Assembly: GCA_013399695.1 (NCBI GenBank)
Contig: VXAU01006167.1
Location: forward strand, 558,001-622,000
Source: Formicarius rufipectus
Taxonomy: Eukaryota; Chordata; Aves; Passeriformes; Formicariidae
Length of the DNA stretch: 64,000 bases
Reading direction: 5' to 3'
Shown piece by piece: positions 50,516 through 63,164 of the stretch. Under the pieces are notes generated by a model, which ran no database searches, was not told the DNA's origin, and saw only the letters and a list, made by a program, of their open reading frames with translations. Positions within the stretch are counted from its first letter, which is position 1, and each line of letters starts with the position of its first letter. The translations under genes were made by a program, and so were the position numbers.

Positions 50516-53500
50516 ACACAGCGGTGCCCCTTGCCTAGCACAATCCCTCTTCCTGCTGAGCTCTAGGAGGAAAGCAGCTGGGATGAAGAATTAACTCTCG
50601 CAGTCCCAGGGGTTTTCCAAATCAGGAGCAGTGATGTATGACAGGGATGATATTGCAGGGAAGGGGGAAGGTACCAGCAGGTCTGTTTCACACCTGCTTT
50701 GTGGCAGTGAACCCGAGAACAAACATGGGCTTGAGGAGGGATGAATCCTCTCCTGCCCCCAAAAAGGGGTGGATTTTACGTGGGTTTCATGCTGGTGGAA
50801 CAAGCTGCTGGGAGATCCCAAGGGACAGGATTTTTCCACCCCCTGGGTAGAATTTGGTATTTTTAAGGGTGCCTCCTAGACCTGGAGGGATCCAACTTCT
50901 CCCCTTTTGGAGCTAAGGATACAGTCCAGACAACCCACATGTGTGGATCCCCAAGTTTCCCCTACATCCCGGCGAGGGGGTGGCTCTGCATGGCAGAGAT
51001 TAGTTTGGCACAGGCTGTACCAGGGGCATCTCTGGCCAAGGTCAGAGCACTGGCAATTGGAGGCAGCACCGAGCTGGCACTGTGCGCACCCGGTGATGCT
51101 CACCCTGTTCCCAGAGGAATCCTGCCTCTGCCCACTCACTCTGTGCTACATGGCCATGCCTGCACCCCCTTGCCCACCCGGGTCACCCCAGATGTACCTC
51201 AAAGGGTCGCCCATCCTGCCATAAACATCTCCACCTCATCAGGGAGGGAGGGTGCCACCCTGTCAGCAGTTTCAATGTTATCCCCTCTGAACCCCATCAC
51301 GCTGCTGGCAGGAGGAAGGCTGCGTTTCCAGGTGAGAGAGCAACTACCTGCAAGTTCCAGCTCTAGGAAGCTCTTGGCTGCTCAGCCAGCCTCCTGCAAA
51401 CCTCAGTAGCGAGCCAGGCACCTCAATGGCACGGGGCCAGGCAGCTCTGCAGGGCTGGCGAAGTGTGAGAAACGTGACAAAGGTGTCTTTGTTCCTCCTG
51501 CTTGCTCCCAGTTTCACCCCAGCCTCACTGTGACACCTCTGAGGTGGAGTCATCTTTCCACAGAAAGTCTCCAGCAGCGTTTCCCAGATGCCGCGCCACC
51601 GCAGCCAGCTCGGGTTCACCCTCCCCCGCCTTTCCCTAAGGGAGACACCAAGCCAGGAGCAGAGCGAGGGAGCCAGGAGTGATCCAGGCAGGATATGGCT
51701 GCTATCTGCTTGACCAAGGGTTTGCATTAATCCTTCTTGGAGCAGACTGCTGTCCCTATCTCTGCCTGTCTCCCTTAGAGCCATACTCGCCTCCCACCCA
51801 GTGTGTCCCTTCCCAACACCATCGGGTGGAGAGATCTGAAAAGCACCTTACTCACCTCTCTTTCAGCCTTGTTTACATAGGAAAGTTAAGATGGATAAAC
51901 TACAGGTGTCAAGTCCTTAAAGTCTGTAGGGAAAGGGAAAATTTTAGTGAGACAGCTGGAAAAACCCCAAAGAGATATTGGGACATATTCATCTGAGGTC
52001 TGAGATGGAGTAAGAAGCCTCCAAACCACAGGCAGACCAGAAGAATACTTGGTTTGTAGCTGGCCATGTCTCTGCTTACACGTTTCTTGTTTCCTTTCCC
52101 ATGTGCCAGCGAGTCACCTGTTTTTCTCCCAGTGATCCAGTGTGTCTAACAAAAGCATTATCTCTCCTGACAAACACTGCCTTGCCCATTGCCCAAAACC
52201 AGCCCAGCAGCCACAACAACATTACCACAATCCATGTTCCTGCAGATTATCTCATTGAGAAATAAATCTCCATTTGGCACAGCAGCTACGTTTAGGGACA
52301 GCAAAATATGACCATTTTCAGAATGTTATCATGTACTTTGTTCACACTCTCAATTCCCTGTTTTAAAAAAAGCCCACTTGGAAAAAAAAAATTGCCCTTG
52401 GATACTAAATGTCTGCACCTCCTGTAAAACTTCAGCTGGGAACATTGAAAAGGAAAGGAGAGTCCATCCACGGAGGAATTTTCTGCCTGAGTCTTACTTG
52501 ACTGCTCCAGGCCATCCCTATCCCTGTCCCAAAAGAGCAGCTGGAGTCAAGCCAGGACCCATCAGGGTCATGCACCATGATCCCAGGCTGCTCTGGTACT
52601 CTGGAAAGTCGCAATAATCATCATTTTCCTTGCAAAATTCAACAAGAGACTCTAAATTACTATACATCCCAATGTGTTTGGGATGCTAAAAACATGCATC
52701 CCATGCCTCACTTTTGCTTTTAAATACAGAGCTGCTTTGCAGAGCAGTGTTCTGCCTTCCCACTGCAAAATAGCATCAGACCTGGGGGGAAAAAAAAAAA
52801 AAAAGCTGAAAAACAACCCCAGTGGTGAGAAAGAGACTTCTCCCAGGTGTTGTGCTTCCTCAGACTTCCCACCAAGTTAATAATTGCATCCCTCCTGCTG
52901 AGAACAGACTGCAGAAGTGAGCTCACTCTCTGCCTAACCTCGTTACTCAGTGGTTCCGGGTCCTTTTCCTCCTCTGGAAAATTCCCCGTGCCATGCTACC
53001 CCTGGTGGGATCTGCAGCCTGTGTGAGCATCCCATATCCAAGCAGCAAGGAGGAACACACCGTGTCCAACTTTGAACCCCCCTCCACTCCAGGCAGAGCT
53101 GCAGCCTTGACGTGGGTCTGGTTGTAATTCAGGAAGCACCATCCTGCCTCAAGTGCCATGTGGTGGCAGCCAAATGCAGAATTCTTTTGCCCCTGACTCC
53201 AACATGGTGATAAACAATTAAATGGCATTTCCTTTACCCCTAGAGCAAAGCCAAATTATATTCCTCCCAATCTCTGCAAGGGGAAGAAGTTTGGAAGAAT
53301 GCAGGGTGGAGTAAAAATTAATGAGGTATCTTTTCCTCCTTCAGTTCTCTCTTGCCACATAGAAATGGTTGGAAAGCAGTCTGAGACCAGCAGGAGACAA
53401 CAGCACTGGAAGAGCAGACCCATGCAAGTGAGCCATGAGCCCAGCACACCCACCCAACCTAAAGATGGTGCAGAAATGGGCAAGACAACAAACCCTGGGC

Positions 53501-56500
53501 AGGTCCTGGGAGAAAGAAAACAGGTAAGGCAGCAAAAGCCAACCAGGGGCATGATTGATTCTGTGCCTTCCTCTCACCCCCAGTGCTCCCGTCACAGCTG
53601 TTTCCACTTGCTGCTGTGTTGAGGGCACATCCACGTTGCTCTGGAGGAGCCACCTCAATCCCTGCAGATTTGGCAAGCTGGAACCAGCTAGCACAGGTAC
53701 TGGAAGCAACACAGCTAGGACGGAGGCATTTGTTTACTCAGTGAGGGGTGGAGGGAGGTGCAAAGCAGGCGAAAACCTCTGATAGTAGCAGGAGGATGGA
53801 CATAGTGCTTAGTCGGCAAAGGTCCCCTCAGGACTAAGAATGAACTCTTGGGGTGGGACATAAAAACCCACAAAACATATTTAAGAAAAAATCAGGGTTT
53901 TCTTACAGAGATAAATCACATGTTTCCTCGTGACCAGAATATGACAAATGGCCCAAAGGAAAAAATCAGAACGAATAAAATCTCTCATCCGAGCCTGTTC
54001 CTTCCCCTTCAGCTCCCCTCAGACTTCTCCAGTCTCCCACATTCTTCTCATCTCACTCTCACTCTGAGCTACCCACCCTTGGGCAAACAGAGCAGAGGAA
54101 CAGGAGAGTTGAGCTGAGGATCCAGAGGAGACACTATTTTAATTAATGCAGCTTTGCTGCCCAAGCCCTTCTGCGCAAAGGACAGGGTCTGGCTGAGAAC
54201 ATGGGGCACTGCTGGTGCATGGGGGTCCCACTCATCCCGAGGGTCCAGCAGCACAGGGACAAGTGCCTGCGGGCAGCAATGCCAGAGGAACAGCTCCTGC
54301 CCTGCCAGGGAGTTGGGCCAGCAGTGCCCACAGGCACATCTGCTCCTGCCTTCCTTACTTTCCGTGCCACCAGTGTTCAAAACAAGCTGTTCCCGAGCCC
54401 AGAGGAAGGGCTGGCGCCTGCCCCGTGGTACCTGGCAGAGGGAGGCACAGCAGGACAAGCACACAGTGCTGTGGACACTTCCCAGAAGTGCTGGATGTCT
54501 TGGCAGGGCTGGTGCTCTGCTCTTGCAGCATGCACAGGCAGAGTGTGGCAATTCGCACACACACACAGCTTCAGGTGCCCTGGTCACAGGAAAGGCTCCT
54601 ATTTGTTTGGGTTTTTTCATGCTTTAGAAGAGGACTGTCTAACAGCAAGTGCTTGGAGACCTCCACACAACTAAAATCCTGTCCAGCAGCAGTCAAGCTC
54701 CTCACCCTCCTGGTCTCACAGACACCACTAAGAGCACACATGGCTATTTCACCTCTCCAAAGAGCACTTCTCCTCCACCCAAAAGCCCCCAAAGCCTCAG
54801 TCTGGGAGCCCAGTTCAAAGTTGGTGTAAAGCAGCTCAGTACTGAGGTCGACCAGAACTACACCAGTTTCCCCCAGCCATGGATCTGGCCCAGCTTTGCT
54901 GAGAACGCTTGATCTCCTCCCTGAGCGCTGCCAGCTGGGTGAAATACAGCTGCTGCTTCAATAGCCCTCACAGAGAAAAGGGCTGACATTATTCACAAGA
55001 AAAAGACAAGTATTGCAGTGCTTGCTTTAGATTTCATGGGAGCAGTTTCCACTGGCTTGATGGGAGGAGGAGACAGGCAGGGGAAGATGAACAGGGGGAG
55101 TGAGAAGGGGGAGCTGTGGGCTGTCAGAGAGCTCTTTGGGCAAAGCTGTCACTAGCTCTCACCCATGATGTCCCATTGAGCTGCAGAACCCATGTGGCAT
55201 CGCTACCATCTCCTCACCCCCAGCTTGGCATGGAAATTTCTGGTTTGCCAACGCCAGATCTTCCAGCAGAAGCTCCCATCTTACAGGCTCCACAACCTTC
55301 TCCAGCCCAAGCTCAGCAGCAAGACACGTCATCCAGAAGAGCTGCTTTTTGTTTCAAGAGGAACTGTGTAGACTCCTGCCCACCCATTTGCAGGCTAGAA
55401 TTGAATGGCAAATTCCTTCCTGGGTGCTTTGCAGTCACCACTCTGGCTCAGAGCTGACTCAGAGCTCTTCTGCTCCTGCCTGACCCCTATAAACACAGGG
55501 GGGTTGCAGTAGCACCATTCAGGCTGTGTTTAACGCCTGCTGCTCTCTGTTGCCTGTATAAGCTGGGCAGACACCTTCTCTGGGGTCCTGGATACTGCCC
55601 TGTGTCCCAGGATGTTTTTAAGCCATACCTTACCATGCACAGAGGGGTGTGAGTAGGGTTTGCCACACGTGACCTCTACAACTCATACTGTGGTTGCCAA
55701 CTCTTCTCCCTCCCAATGAAAACAGAGACCAGATGACCCAGAGGAAACACCTCACTCTGACCAGGATGTTTCCATGGCACAGACTGTTAGCATGCACCAA
55801 ATCTTTAGGATTTGGTCCCAGACCACCATTATGGAGTGTCCTGTCTCCTGGTACACAGCACGCAGCCCCAGCTCTGTGCACAGCCCCAAATAGTTGCAGG
55901 GGACAGCCCTGCCAAGACTCTAGAGACCACCTCCTTCCCCAGCCAACCTTCACAAGCAGTTTTCTTCATCCTAGAGAGATAGCAAATAAAAACCTTTCAG
56001 TCCAAAGCAATCTCTCCTTTTAATGAAATGCTTCCTCACAGGTCTACAGCCCACAGTGGCAACGCCACCCTCTGATGACTGGCATGGTTATTTGCCAGGA
56101 GGGAAGGCATCCATTTTACAGTGAAAGCATTTAGAGAAGCGGATGGAGAACTTGCCAGGAGAGCCAGCCACAAAGGAGAGGTGAAAAAAAGAGAGCCAGT
56201 TAATCACCCAGCATGTGTTACATGTCTGGGTAGGAAATAGTCTGAAAATATCTTGCATTTCAGAGCAAGCACATAGTTTTCGGTGATTCAGCCAGCTGAA
56301 GCCCTGGCCTCCAAGTTTCAGAGACCAACTAAGCCCATCTCTAAGCCCAGCTGTTGCCTGGCAGCTTCCTAAATGGAAATGGCATCTGGGCGACACAGCC
56401 TTGGGCACAGCTATTCCCACCTCAGATTTGGGGACTTCCTCAGGGTCTGCTAAACATGGAGAGGTGTTAGGCAGGTTGGGTTTTGTGATTGAAGCAAATG

Positions 56501-59500
56501 TTGGTCTCAGCATTTTACCAAATACCTGCTGGCCATCATGATTTCCAGAGTCCTACAGGTTCAGCTCAGCAGGGGAGGCGGCTCCTCTTCCCTTGGTTTC
56601 CCAATATTTTAGGCATTTTGGCCAAGCTCTGACTCAGGACAGGAGCAGCTGGGCAATCCAGCTAGCTGCTCAGCATCTTCACAAGCCATGCAGATGTGCT
56701 TGACCTGCCAGGCTCCGTGAGGAGAAATAACAGCCTAACCCTGGATCTGATTAATAATTCTCATTTTAACAACATGTTTGGCACTGGAGGAAGCTGCCAG
56801 CAAAAACTGTGGAGTCTAATGCCTTATCCACCCACAGGAAATGAAAACAAGGCACTGCTGCTGCCTGCTTCATCCAAGACCTCTGTGGAGGAAAAGGACC
56901 TTCCATTCTGGAGCTGCATGACCCAAGCCCAGCCAAATGCAGTCCTGAAGATCATCAGTCCCGAGCTCAGGGGATTAACATACTGGTCTTAGGCTGCTGA
57001 GGAGCCAACAGACATCCTGCTAAGTACCCACTGCTGCTCTGCACCCTCCACCCAACCAGGCTGGTGCCACAGGATTCCTAGGTGCAGGATCTCTAAGGCT
57101 CTCCCAGATCCTTGGTGGGACAAGAATCCCACAGATGGGACACCCTGGGAGGGTAGTCAGTGGTAGAACAGGTGGAGAAGATGTTGGCACCAGTGTGTTC
57201 TTCCCCGGGCTCTGCAGCCTGTGGTTTTCATGCCAGCTTGGCAAACAACCTTTGCCAGTGTTTTCTGGGGCTAGAACTGTAGAAGTTTCCACTTCCATTT
57301 TCCTTCCTCACTATCCTTTCTGAGAATATGCAAGCTAAGCCATGGAGCAAGGAGAGTTCAACAGACAAGGGGAGGAGAGGAAGGTCCCAAGGTGTGGTGT
57401 GCATGCCTGGGCCAACCCTCCTGACAGCCAAGGAAGGGGCTGTCGTAGGCACAACCTGTTGACAAAGGAGAGCAGGGCTCCCACAGAAACAAACTGGCTC
57501 CACCTGGAGCAAGGGATTAGAAACCTCAGCACAGCCCTCAGATTCCTCTTAGCAAACCAACTGTGGCTGCAGGCAGGGATTAAACCCAGGGCTGAGGAAT
57601 GTGGCTCCTTCCCGCTGCGGAGTCCAAGTTGGCACCCTGTCCTCACTCAAGACACAGCTTACATAATGCAGCTTATGAAAGCAAAATAGCCCAGCCGTGC
57701 CAGTCTGTGGGCAGGCCAGGGTGGAGAGGAAATAAAGGAAGAGAAAGACATTTTTTGGCTGAGGTAAAACCCAGCTGCCCCCTGCACTGCTACCCCAACC
57801 TTGCACCATCTCACCAGGTAAGAAGGGGAGCAGTGAGGGAGAAAGCTTAGGAGGGGCAAAGCACCCAGTACTTCTACAAGATTGTGAAGAGCTACAGCCC
57901 TAGTGTTCATTCTGGAGTCACAGAATATAGGTTTTTCCCTCCAAATTGTCCCTCTGACCCTGGATTTCTCCTCAGCCAAGCAGATTTCCATCAAGATCAA
58001 CCCATGCATGCTCTGTGTGCAAGGCCACTGCAGGTTTTGGGGATCTAACCCACAAGAAGAGCCCATCCTCAAATCTCATGCCTTCCAAACACAGGCCAGA
58101 TACCTCCAGAGGCAGCTGGGAGATGCTCTGATCCACATCATCTCCCACTGGGAACAGAGAACCTGGAGATGCTTCAGTGTGAAGAGAAGTGTTGTGTCTA
58201 GCCAGAGTCCTTCTCTTCATGTTCCCATCAGAGGTCATTACACAAGAGACGAGGACAGTCCCCAGACACTCAGCAGTGGCTCAGAGCAGACTCACAAGGA
58301 GCAAACTAAGATCCCTATTCATGAATGAAGCAATTCACAAGTGACGTCTTTAGGCATCCAGATGAGTCACCACTCAGTGACCGATATCCTCCATAATTTA
58401 CATGGCCTCAGGGAAAGCAGATCTTAAAGACAGGGCTGGCCCCCTTTATCAGCAAGCAAAGAGTCAGAGTTCAATTTAAAAGCCACAGTAGACAGCATGG
58501 TGAAAGCAGGCACTGCAAGTAGGTTGTCATTCCCTGATGAACAGCCTGGAGAACCACTTGTGGGTGGAGGACCCACTCATGGGCCAGGCCAGGTCCAACC
58601 CTGCATCCAGATGGCTGGGAAAACCAGGCAGACCTAAGGAGATCTTCCCTCTCAAGATCCCACTTGTTTCCTAAGCAGCTGTCCTCAGTTTAATCAGTAA
58701 CTGAGCAACTGGGATGAAATCCTGGCTCAGCCAAAGCTGAATTAGTGATGTCTTTGATGGTAGGATTTTCCTCCCAACTCCACCACCTTTCTCATCTGGA
58801 TCACGTAAGAAATTACCAGCTGACCATGCTTGACCTATTCACAGTGAACTGGGCTCCAGCACCCTTCCAGAGCACACCCTGGCCCCTCTCAAAGGGGGAA
58901 AAACACCTCCAGTCACTTCTCCTATGGCTTTTCTCAGCTGATGAACAGCAAGCACAGATCTCAGCCAGGACTTGCTGCTGCTGGATCTCCAGGAGGCATT
59001 TCAAGAGAGCAAAGCAGGGCAGCCCTGATAACATGAGGTTCTAGCCCTAACAGAGGCTCTTGCAGAGTTCTGCAAATCATTCTCTCAGCAGTTTGTGCCT
59101 GGCTCCCTTTCCTAGGACCATCCCTTCCCATCCTCCATGGGCAGAAGGAGGTGCTGGACAGCCGCATGGGCCAATATCAACATCTCAGGAAAAGGGGAAA
59201 ACACAGACTTGGAGAAATAAAAACAGTTTCACTTAGCAGAAAGAAGTCCCTCTCTTCTCTGCCTTCCACTCCAGGTAAGAGCATCCAAAAAATAGCTCAG
59301 CAAATCCTTACCCACCTCAGATTGGCTGATTTCTCCTCCAAATGCCCTGTTCAGAGAGAGATGGGAGAGGTGTGCTCAGCCAGAGGCTTTGTAAGCATAT
59401 GAAAGTTGATTTATCAAAAAACAGCAATTTAGGAAGATCAAATAGCACTAAAAAAACACCAAAAATAAGAAAGGAAGTGGTATGTGGATACTGGAGCAGC

Positions 59501-59589
59501 ACCAGGGCACTCTGGAAGTGTGAAAGGGTAGGAGAAATCCAAGCAGCCACACCTGATGCAGCAGGCTTTGCAGAAAGAGGAAAGCCCTG

Positions 59590-59935
59590 ACAGTAATTGG
59601 CCTGGCCGGGCACTAAAAGATGCTTCAAGTGTGATCTTGATTAGCTCATCTGCTCCAGGCTGTATTTGAAGGGAGCTGTGGCTAATCTTATTTTGATTGC
59701 CTTAAAACTTAGTTATGGGGAAAAGCCTGGCGTGTGAGCAGATATATTAATCGGTTTGGAGCAGCCTTGTCTCCTAAGCTGGTGTTTGATTAAAAGCGAG
59801 CACAACCAACAAGCACTTCAAAAAGCTGGTGCTATTTTTGTCTGCTTCATTTGGAGCAGTTCCTGATGCTTCAATGTGCCCAGCAAGCCCTTTGGGACTG
59901 ATCCTTACTATATCATTATTCACATTTTAAGGATG
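59590..59935. promoter_or_regulatory. Candidate conserved non-coding element
   Basis: This AT-rich, repeat-free block is dense in homeodomain-type cores (GATTAGC, GCTAATC, TATTAATC, TTTGATTAAAA). GATTAGC at 59639-59645 and GCTAATC at 59681-59687 form a spaced inverted pair, and TTTGGAGCAG occurs twice (59755-59764 and 59850-59859). Such composition is common in developmental enhancers, but no conservation can be measured here. The call is an inference and could be chance. Confidence 0.25.
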
Positions 59936-60551
59936 TGTGAGTACAGAGAAAAGGGATTCACTTCCTCCTGAGAGGCTAAGATCAAAAGTCAAAATGTTTT
60001 CTATGAATACATAAGCCATAAATCCAGCTTCTGAGAGTTTCAGGCTCAATTTGTAAGAGCCCTGTGGCCTTAAGAGGAGGGTTCCCTACCCTATAGAGTT
60101 GGGAAATGGTGTTCAGGTAACTACAAAGCAGATTCAGAAAGAAGGCTACAGGCAAAAAGTCAGAAAACAATGTCTAGAGGGAATGAGGGAATCTTTTCCT
60201 TCTAATTCATTTTAATGTGTTTTTTTATTGTATTTTTTAAATAATGATCTGAAAAGCCACTTTGCAGCACAACGCTGCTTTGACCTTGTTTTCAGCTGGG
60301 TAATTGTGCAGTGAGTGGATAAATGCTTTCTCAGCTGAGAACAAGAGGAACCATTAAGCATCAAGCTCCTGACCTAAATTTATGTTCAGGGCAGCTGGAG
60401 AAGCAAAGGACTGATGCCTGCTCCCCTTACCACCCTGATGGACAGCCTGGAGATGGCTTCTTCTGCAGGGACACACGAATGGTGCTCTGCATCTATGAGG
60501 CTCTGTGAGGCACAGAGAATTGCTGGTGATCCCAAGGACTTTAACCCAAGG

Positions 60552-60651
60552 CACCTGGTCTAGTGGAAGGTGTCCCTGCCTGTGGCAGGAGGCTTGGAAT
60601 GAGATGATCTTTAAGGTCTCTTCCAGCCCAAACCGTTCTATGATTCTATGA
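60552..60651 (+). mobile_element. CR1 LINE, 3' end fragment
   Basis: About 100 bases match the CR1 3' tail. They contain the 'ctagtggaaggtgtccctgcc' type block, then 'gatgatctttaaggtctctt', and close with TTCTATGATTCTATG, the terminal repeat of CR1. It is severely 5' truncated and non-coding. It is the copy closest to GLUL. Confidence 0.93.
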
Positions 60652-61785
60652 CAAAACCTGGCTGCCCATCAGCTACTGCCTTGGTGGTGCTTAGTGGCCA
60701 AAACTGAACCACAGCCTCTTTTCCCAGTTTTTTCATTCCCCAGAAGAGGGGCTATGGAGGGAAAGGGATCAAGCCTCAAGGATTCACTGTTTGGAAGTAC
60801 AGGAATTTTAAAAAATGCCTTAACAATAATTTCCTTAATTCAGGTTTTCCTCTGCAACAGTTTCTTGGAAGGCAGAAAGAAGAGTAGCTGCCCACCCCCT
60901 GCACCCAAATCAGCACAAAACCTCAGTATTTCTGGGCTCATGACTCATCCCTTGAGTCTCTTTTGGCTGCAGTACCCCAGCTCCAAAACCCTCGTGGACA
61001 TGTCACACTGGGAGGAAAGGACCTGGTGTTCACTTTCCTTCTGTTCCAGTCACACACCACTCCACACAAGCACAAGGATAGGGTGATTTTGGGACTGTGG
61101 TGAGGAAGGTGCTGCCTTGAATGCTCCCCATGCAAAAGATCAGTTGGTCCACAAGAACACAATAGCAGGAATGGCCTCATCAGCCCAGCAGGATGCTCGA
61201 GTGTGGTTAATCCACATTTAAAGATGGGAATGGTTAAAGCAGCCACCCTTGAGGGAAGTACCTCCTAGGAAACCAAATAAAGGACCAAAGAAGCAAGATT
61301 ACACATTTCTGCTACCTCAGTTAGTTTTCTAAATGATGGCTTTATGCCAAAGGTGGATGAGCAGCAGTTTTTCCATAGGGAAAGGGTCTTTTCCACAAAT
61401 CCCCCTTTTAAATGAAGTTGGCTGCAATTTTATTTTCTGTAGGATTTCTATATCCTGAAGAACTTGGATGGGAGGAGGCTGAGGAGATGCACAGACACCT
61501 GTACTGACCCCATAACCCTCTCTATGGACACTCAGAAGTCCAGGCCCTTTCCCATCCCAAAAGAACCCCCACTCAAGTCACATTTGGACCATCACTCACC
61601 ACAGAGCCAATCACCACTGACAAATCCCTACTTTCTGGAAAGGACACATGGATTGGAAGACACCTGCTTCCCAAAAAAACACCCCCCAAACGAAAAGCCC
61701 CATCTATCCACTATGAGAGTCAAACTCCCTTCAAATGGTGAAGGCAACAAACATACAAAAAGAATGCGCCAAAGTCAGATTTAAG
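60652..61785. other. Unique sequence downstream of GLUL
   Basis: This stretch lies between the predicted GLUL poly(A) site and the nearest CR1 copy. It has no gene or recognisable repeat. An AATAAA on the minus strand at 61433-61428 could be a distal GLUL poly(A) signal, in which case part of this region is transcribed. Otherwise nothing stands out. Confidence 0.6.
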
Positions 61786-61806
61786 GTTTTGTTCTTTTTT
61801 TCTTTT

Positions 61807-61812
61807 TTTATT
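61807..61812 (-). terminator. GLUL: Predicted GLUL polyadenylation signal AATAAA
   Basis: Read on the minus strand, a U13 run (61827-61815) leads directly into ATAATAAA, and a U/GU-rich stretch that could bind CstF follows at about 61766-61745. This is the first canonical hexamer after the stop codon. A second AATAAA lies further downstream at 61433-61428 and could serve as a distal site. Confidence 0.55.
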
Positions 61813-62103
61813 ATAAAAAAAAAAAAACCTATTCGGAAGAAGTCCAAATGCAACAGAATATAACTGGCACCATCTAAGATACCCAAGTGTAAAATCCTGG
61901 AACGTCTGAACCCACCAGCATGAGCTGGGGGTGCCAGGGCTGGCAGGGAGGGACAGGTGGCCTCTCCCTTCTCCCAGCCCCCATCATGCCTGGATGGCAG
62001 GCAGCCCAAGAGCCAGGACACAACAGTGGCATCAATGGTCTCTGTAAAACCAGTCAGTTTGAGAAGCTAAGATCATTATGAAAAAAAAAATATCTAAAAC
62101 TTC

Positions 62104-62118
62104 TTTTTTTTTTTTTTT
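62104..62118 (-). repeat. A15 homopolymer within the GLUL 3' UTR
   Basis: The plus strand shows T15, so the GLUL transcript carries an internal A15 run, followed 13 bases later by U10 (62090-62081). The pair could fold as an A-U hairpin. The A run is a likely site of oligo-dT internal priming, which could mimic a shorter 3' end in transcript data. Confidence 0.8.
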
Positions 62119-63164
62119 CCTTTATCAAAAGCCCTGCTTTAGTGACATACTAGCCCTGCTGGAAAGGTAACACACCCACAGCTCTGTCCGGAACACAGGG
62201 AAGTTGACCAGTCAACTCTTAGTTCAGGACACCTTCCTCCTATTGATCTACACACCTGTGAGTTCACTGTGGCCACTCGAGTTACAGCGATGCTTCTGCA
62301 GGCAACAGGCTCTGGGAGCCTCGTCCTGCAAACTCCACTCCATGCTGAAACAAGTCTCATCCAAGGCTCCTCCACTGAGCCCTCCAAGCTCACCCTCAGT
62401 CCCACCTGGAGGCCCTCCAACAGCATCCGCAAGAGCTCTGCCTGCTCCAGCTGGATGAGGCATTGGAACGTCATCTCTTAAGAAAAAACACTTTCATATA
62501 TAATTTTTTTTGCTGTTTTTATATTTAAATAGAAAAATACTACTTCACTCTGTGTTATGAGCCAGAGATCGGTTGACTTCCAGTGACAGAACCAGTTCTC
62601 CTCAATGCGCCTATGCTAAGCTTAATGCCAGAAGATTCCCAGAAACCTCAGAGTAGCCAGAGGGTGATCATCTCCTCATCATCTCCCTACATGGGCAGGA
62701 GCACATGGGGCTCCAACACAGCTCCCATCTTCCCTTCTCCCCAGAAAGGCATCAGCCTTAGCGGACCATTAGTCTGCAGAGAGCCAGCAGCGGGGCTAAC
62801 ACTCCAAATCTGACTCTCAGGGTAGTCAGCTATAGTTTTAAGCTTTCCACTCTCCTACTGGCTTTCTTTGTGTGCAGTCTGTCCCTGGAAGCCACTGGAT
62901 CCCATCAGATGTACACATGAATTAGACAAAAAAATAAAACAGTGGTTAAAAGTTCTCTAACACCCTCTCCTCCTCTCATCTTCTGAAGAGTCAACGACAA
63001 ACAGACATCGATAAAACTAAATTTGCCCTCCTCCCCACCTCGAGACAACAAGAGTTACTGAGACACAAAACATGTTATCTTGTACCCTTGGGACTACATC
63101 TAGAGGGGAAGTTTAGGGGTGCGGGAAGCGCGGGGGGAAGGCGGTGTCTGTGGGCGCAGTCTGC

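Larger units (their letters stand above)
49819..60551. other. Long intergenic stretch without genes
   Basis: No exon, RNA gene or interspersed repeat is recognised over about 10.7 kb. It contains short simple tracts, notably A-rich at 50230-50270, a 35-base pyrimidine tract at 50481-50515, A15-16 near 52790-52804 and (CA)6 at 54556-54567. A frame of 204 codons at 54215-54829 overlaps two others of 157 codons in different frames and resembles no protein family. The 59.6-59.9 kb part is listed separately as a possible conserved element. Confidence 0.6.
61786..63164 (-). other. GLUL: GLUL 3' untranslated region (predicted extent)
   Basis: The sequence following the GLUL stop codon has no splice need and no competing gene, and runs about 1.4 kb to the first canonical AATAAA on the minus strand (61812-61807). 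On the transcript strand it holds a purine-rich stretch about 150-240 bases after the stop, several U-rich tracts (around 62930, 62500 and 62085), and an internal A15 run (62118-62104). A TATAAA variant signal sits near 62522-62517 and could give a shorter form. The start is certain; the left end is inferred from the signal only. Confidence 0.65.

Noticed and set aside
54154..54829. Three overlapping plus-strand frames of 157-204 codons and a 183-codon minus frame
   Set aside because: Simultaneous long frames in most phases indicate chance lack of stops; no homology is recognised.
57912..57930. CR1-like word 'gagtcacagaatatagg'
   Set aside because: Only the first dozen bases resemble a CR1 end and the following sequence does not continue as CR1.
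1..61785. C2H2 zinc-finger exons expected if a ZNF648-like neighbour were present
   Set aside because: No TGEKP-type linker or C2H2 repeat pattern occurs in any listed translation of the window.
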